Assembly (NCBI GenBank): GCA_019694555.1
Contig: JAIBBS010000054.1
Location: forward strand, 1-44,273
DNA: 44,273 nt
Reading direction: 5' to 3'
From: Nannocystaceae bacterium
GTDB lineage: Bacteria; Myxococcota_A; Polyangia; Nannocystales; Nannocystaceae
This document shows positions 44,021 through 44,273 of the stretch, in pieces. The notes under the pieces are model-generated. The model saw only the letters and a program-made list of their open reading frames with translations. It was not told where the DNA came from and did not search any database. The position numbers were made by a program, and so were the translations under genes. Within the stretch, counting starts at the first letter, position 1. Each line of letters starts with the position of its first letter.

Positions 44021-44273
44021 GTGGGCGAGAACCCCGGCGTGCCCCATGTTGCGCACCTGCGGCCGGTCCCGCCCGCCGACGCCGAGCTCGACCGCGCGAC
44101 GCTCGCGGCCGCCTGCGCCGGCGAGGACTGGGCCCGGCACGCAGTCCTGCGCCGCTACGAGCGACCGGTGTGGTCGCTGGTCTGCCGCATCCTCGGTCGC
44201 GCGGGCCGCCACGGCGTCGCGCAGGACGTGGCCCAGGACGCGCTGCTGGGCGTGCTGCGCGGCCTGCCGCGCT
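44021..44273 (+). CDS. Sigma-70 family sigma factor, N-terminal part
   Basis: The frame starts at GTG 44021 (a second in-frame GTG is at 44039) and runs off the right edge; 84 codons are visible. Residues of about 30-84 match sigma region 2: C-A-G-E-D-W-A-R-H-A-V-L-R-R-Y-E-R-P-V-W-S-L-V, then ILGRAG and HGVAQDVAQDALLGVLRGLP. The pattern D-V-A-Q-D-A-L-L is typical of ECF-type factors. The gene is divergent from the SH3-like lipoprotein gene with 92 bp between starts. It is the third sigma factor in the window. Confidence 0.8.
   Translation, partial: MGENPGVPHVAHLRPVPPADAELDRATLAAACAGEDWARHAVLRRYERPVWSLVCRILGRAGRHGVAQDVAQDALLGVLRGLPR

Overview
The window is very GC-rich and densely coded. It carries several marks of a myxobacterium (Myxococcota), most likely of the Nannocystis/Plesiocystis kind. 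These are MYXO-CTERM-like C-termini (Gly-Cys-x-Cys, hydrophobic stretch, Arg cluster) on two secreted proteins, DUF4215-type CGDG...CDDGN cysteine repeats, many lipoproteins with Ser/Thr/Gly-rich linkers, Hanks-type kinases fused to TPRs, and several sigma factors. The lineage is an inference from these features; there is no rRNA gene to confirm it. No tRNA, rRNA, CRISPR array, transposase or integrase was seen.

Layout. 1-2.3 kb: secreted or lipoproteins, including a TEPGK-repeat protein cut by the window edge, a DDVW-repeat lipoprotein and a MYXO-CTERM protein. 2.3-8.1 kb: a small Cys-rich protein, a Tat-exported protein and a 1030-aa Ser/Thr kinase-TPR protein, the last divergent from an ECF-like sigma factor. 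8.1-11.4 kb: a lipoprotein, a DprE1-like FAD oxidase and a Cys-rich lipoprotein. 11.15-17.94 kb: a 730-bp direct duplication flanking a 5,331-bp island. The island carries two large lipoprotein genes (an FG-GAP protein and an alpha/beta-hydrolase) and splits a native gene pair, leaving a broken piece of each partner. 17.5-22.5 kb: a membrane protein with a spermidine-synthase-like domain, an SH3-like secreted protein and a six-repeat DUF4215 lipoprotein. 22.5-30.7 kb: an Old Yellow Enzyme homologue; a probable minus-strand operon of metalloprotease, FapA-like protein, PAS histidine kinase and stand-alone receiver; and a free-methionine sulfoxide reductase. 30.7-34.4 kb: an anti-sigma/sigma pair behind a TPR pseudokinase with six tandem linker repeats. 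34.8-44.3 kb: envelope and cell-wall genes (PEGA protein, L,D-transpeptidase, PQQ-like propeller lipoprotein, SDR, CotH protein, LysM-MepA endopeptidase, SH3-like lipoprotein) and the start of another sigma factor.

How it works together. The gene content is mostly signalling (two kinase-TPR proteins each next to a sigma factor, one two-component pair) and cell-envelope functions. Many genes that begin a transcription unit have a TANNNT box (often GCTAYNCT) only 6-10 nt before the start codon and no Shine-Dalgarno sequence. Several operon-internal genes and both island genes have a Shine-Dalgarno sequence instead. This suggests leaderless or near-leaderless transcription for many native genes, and a separate origin for the island.

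Strongest observations: the island with its long flanking duplication and no recombinase, the leaderless-type start signals, the protease-FapA-kinase-receiver operon, and the repeated kinase-TPR/sigma pairing. All functional calls rest on motifs read by eye, without any database search.
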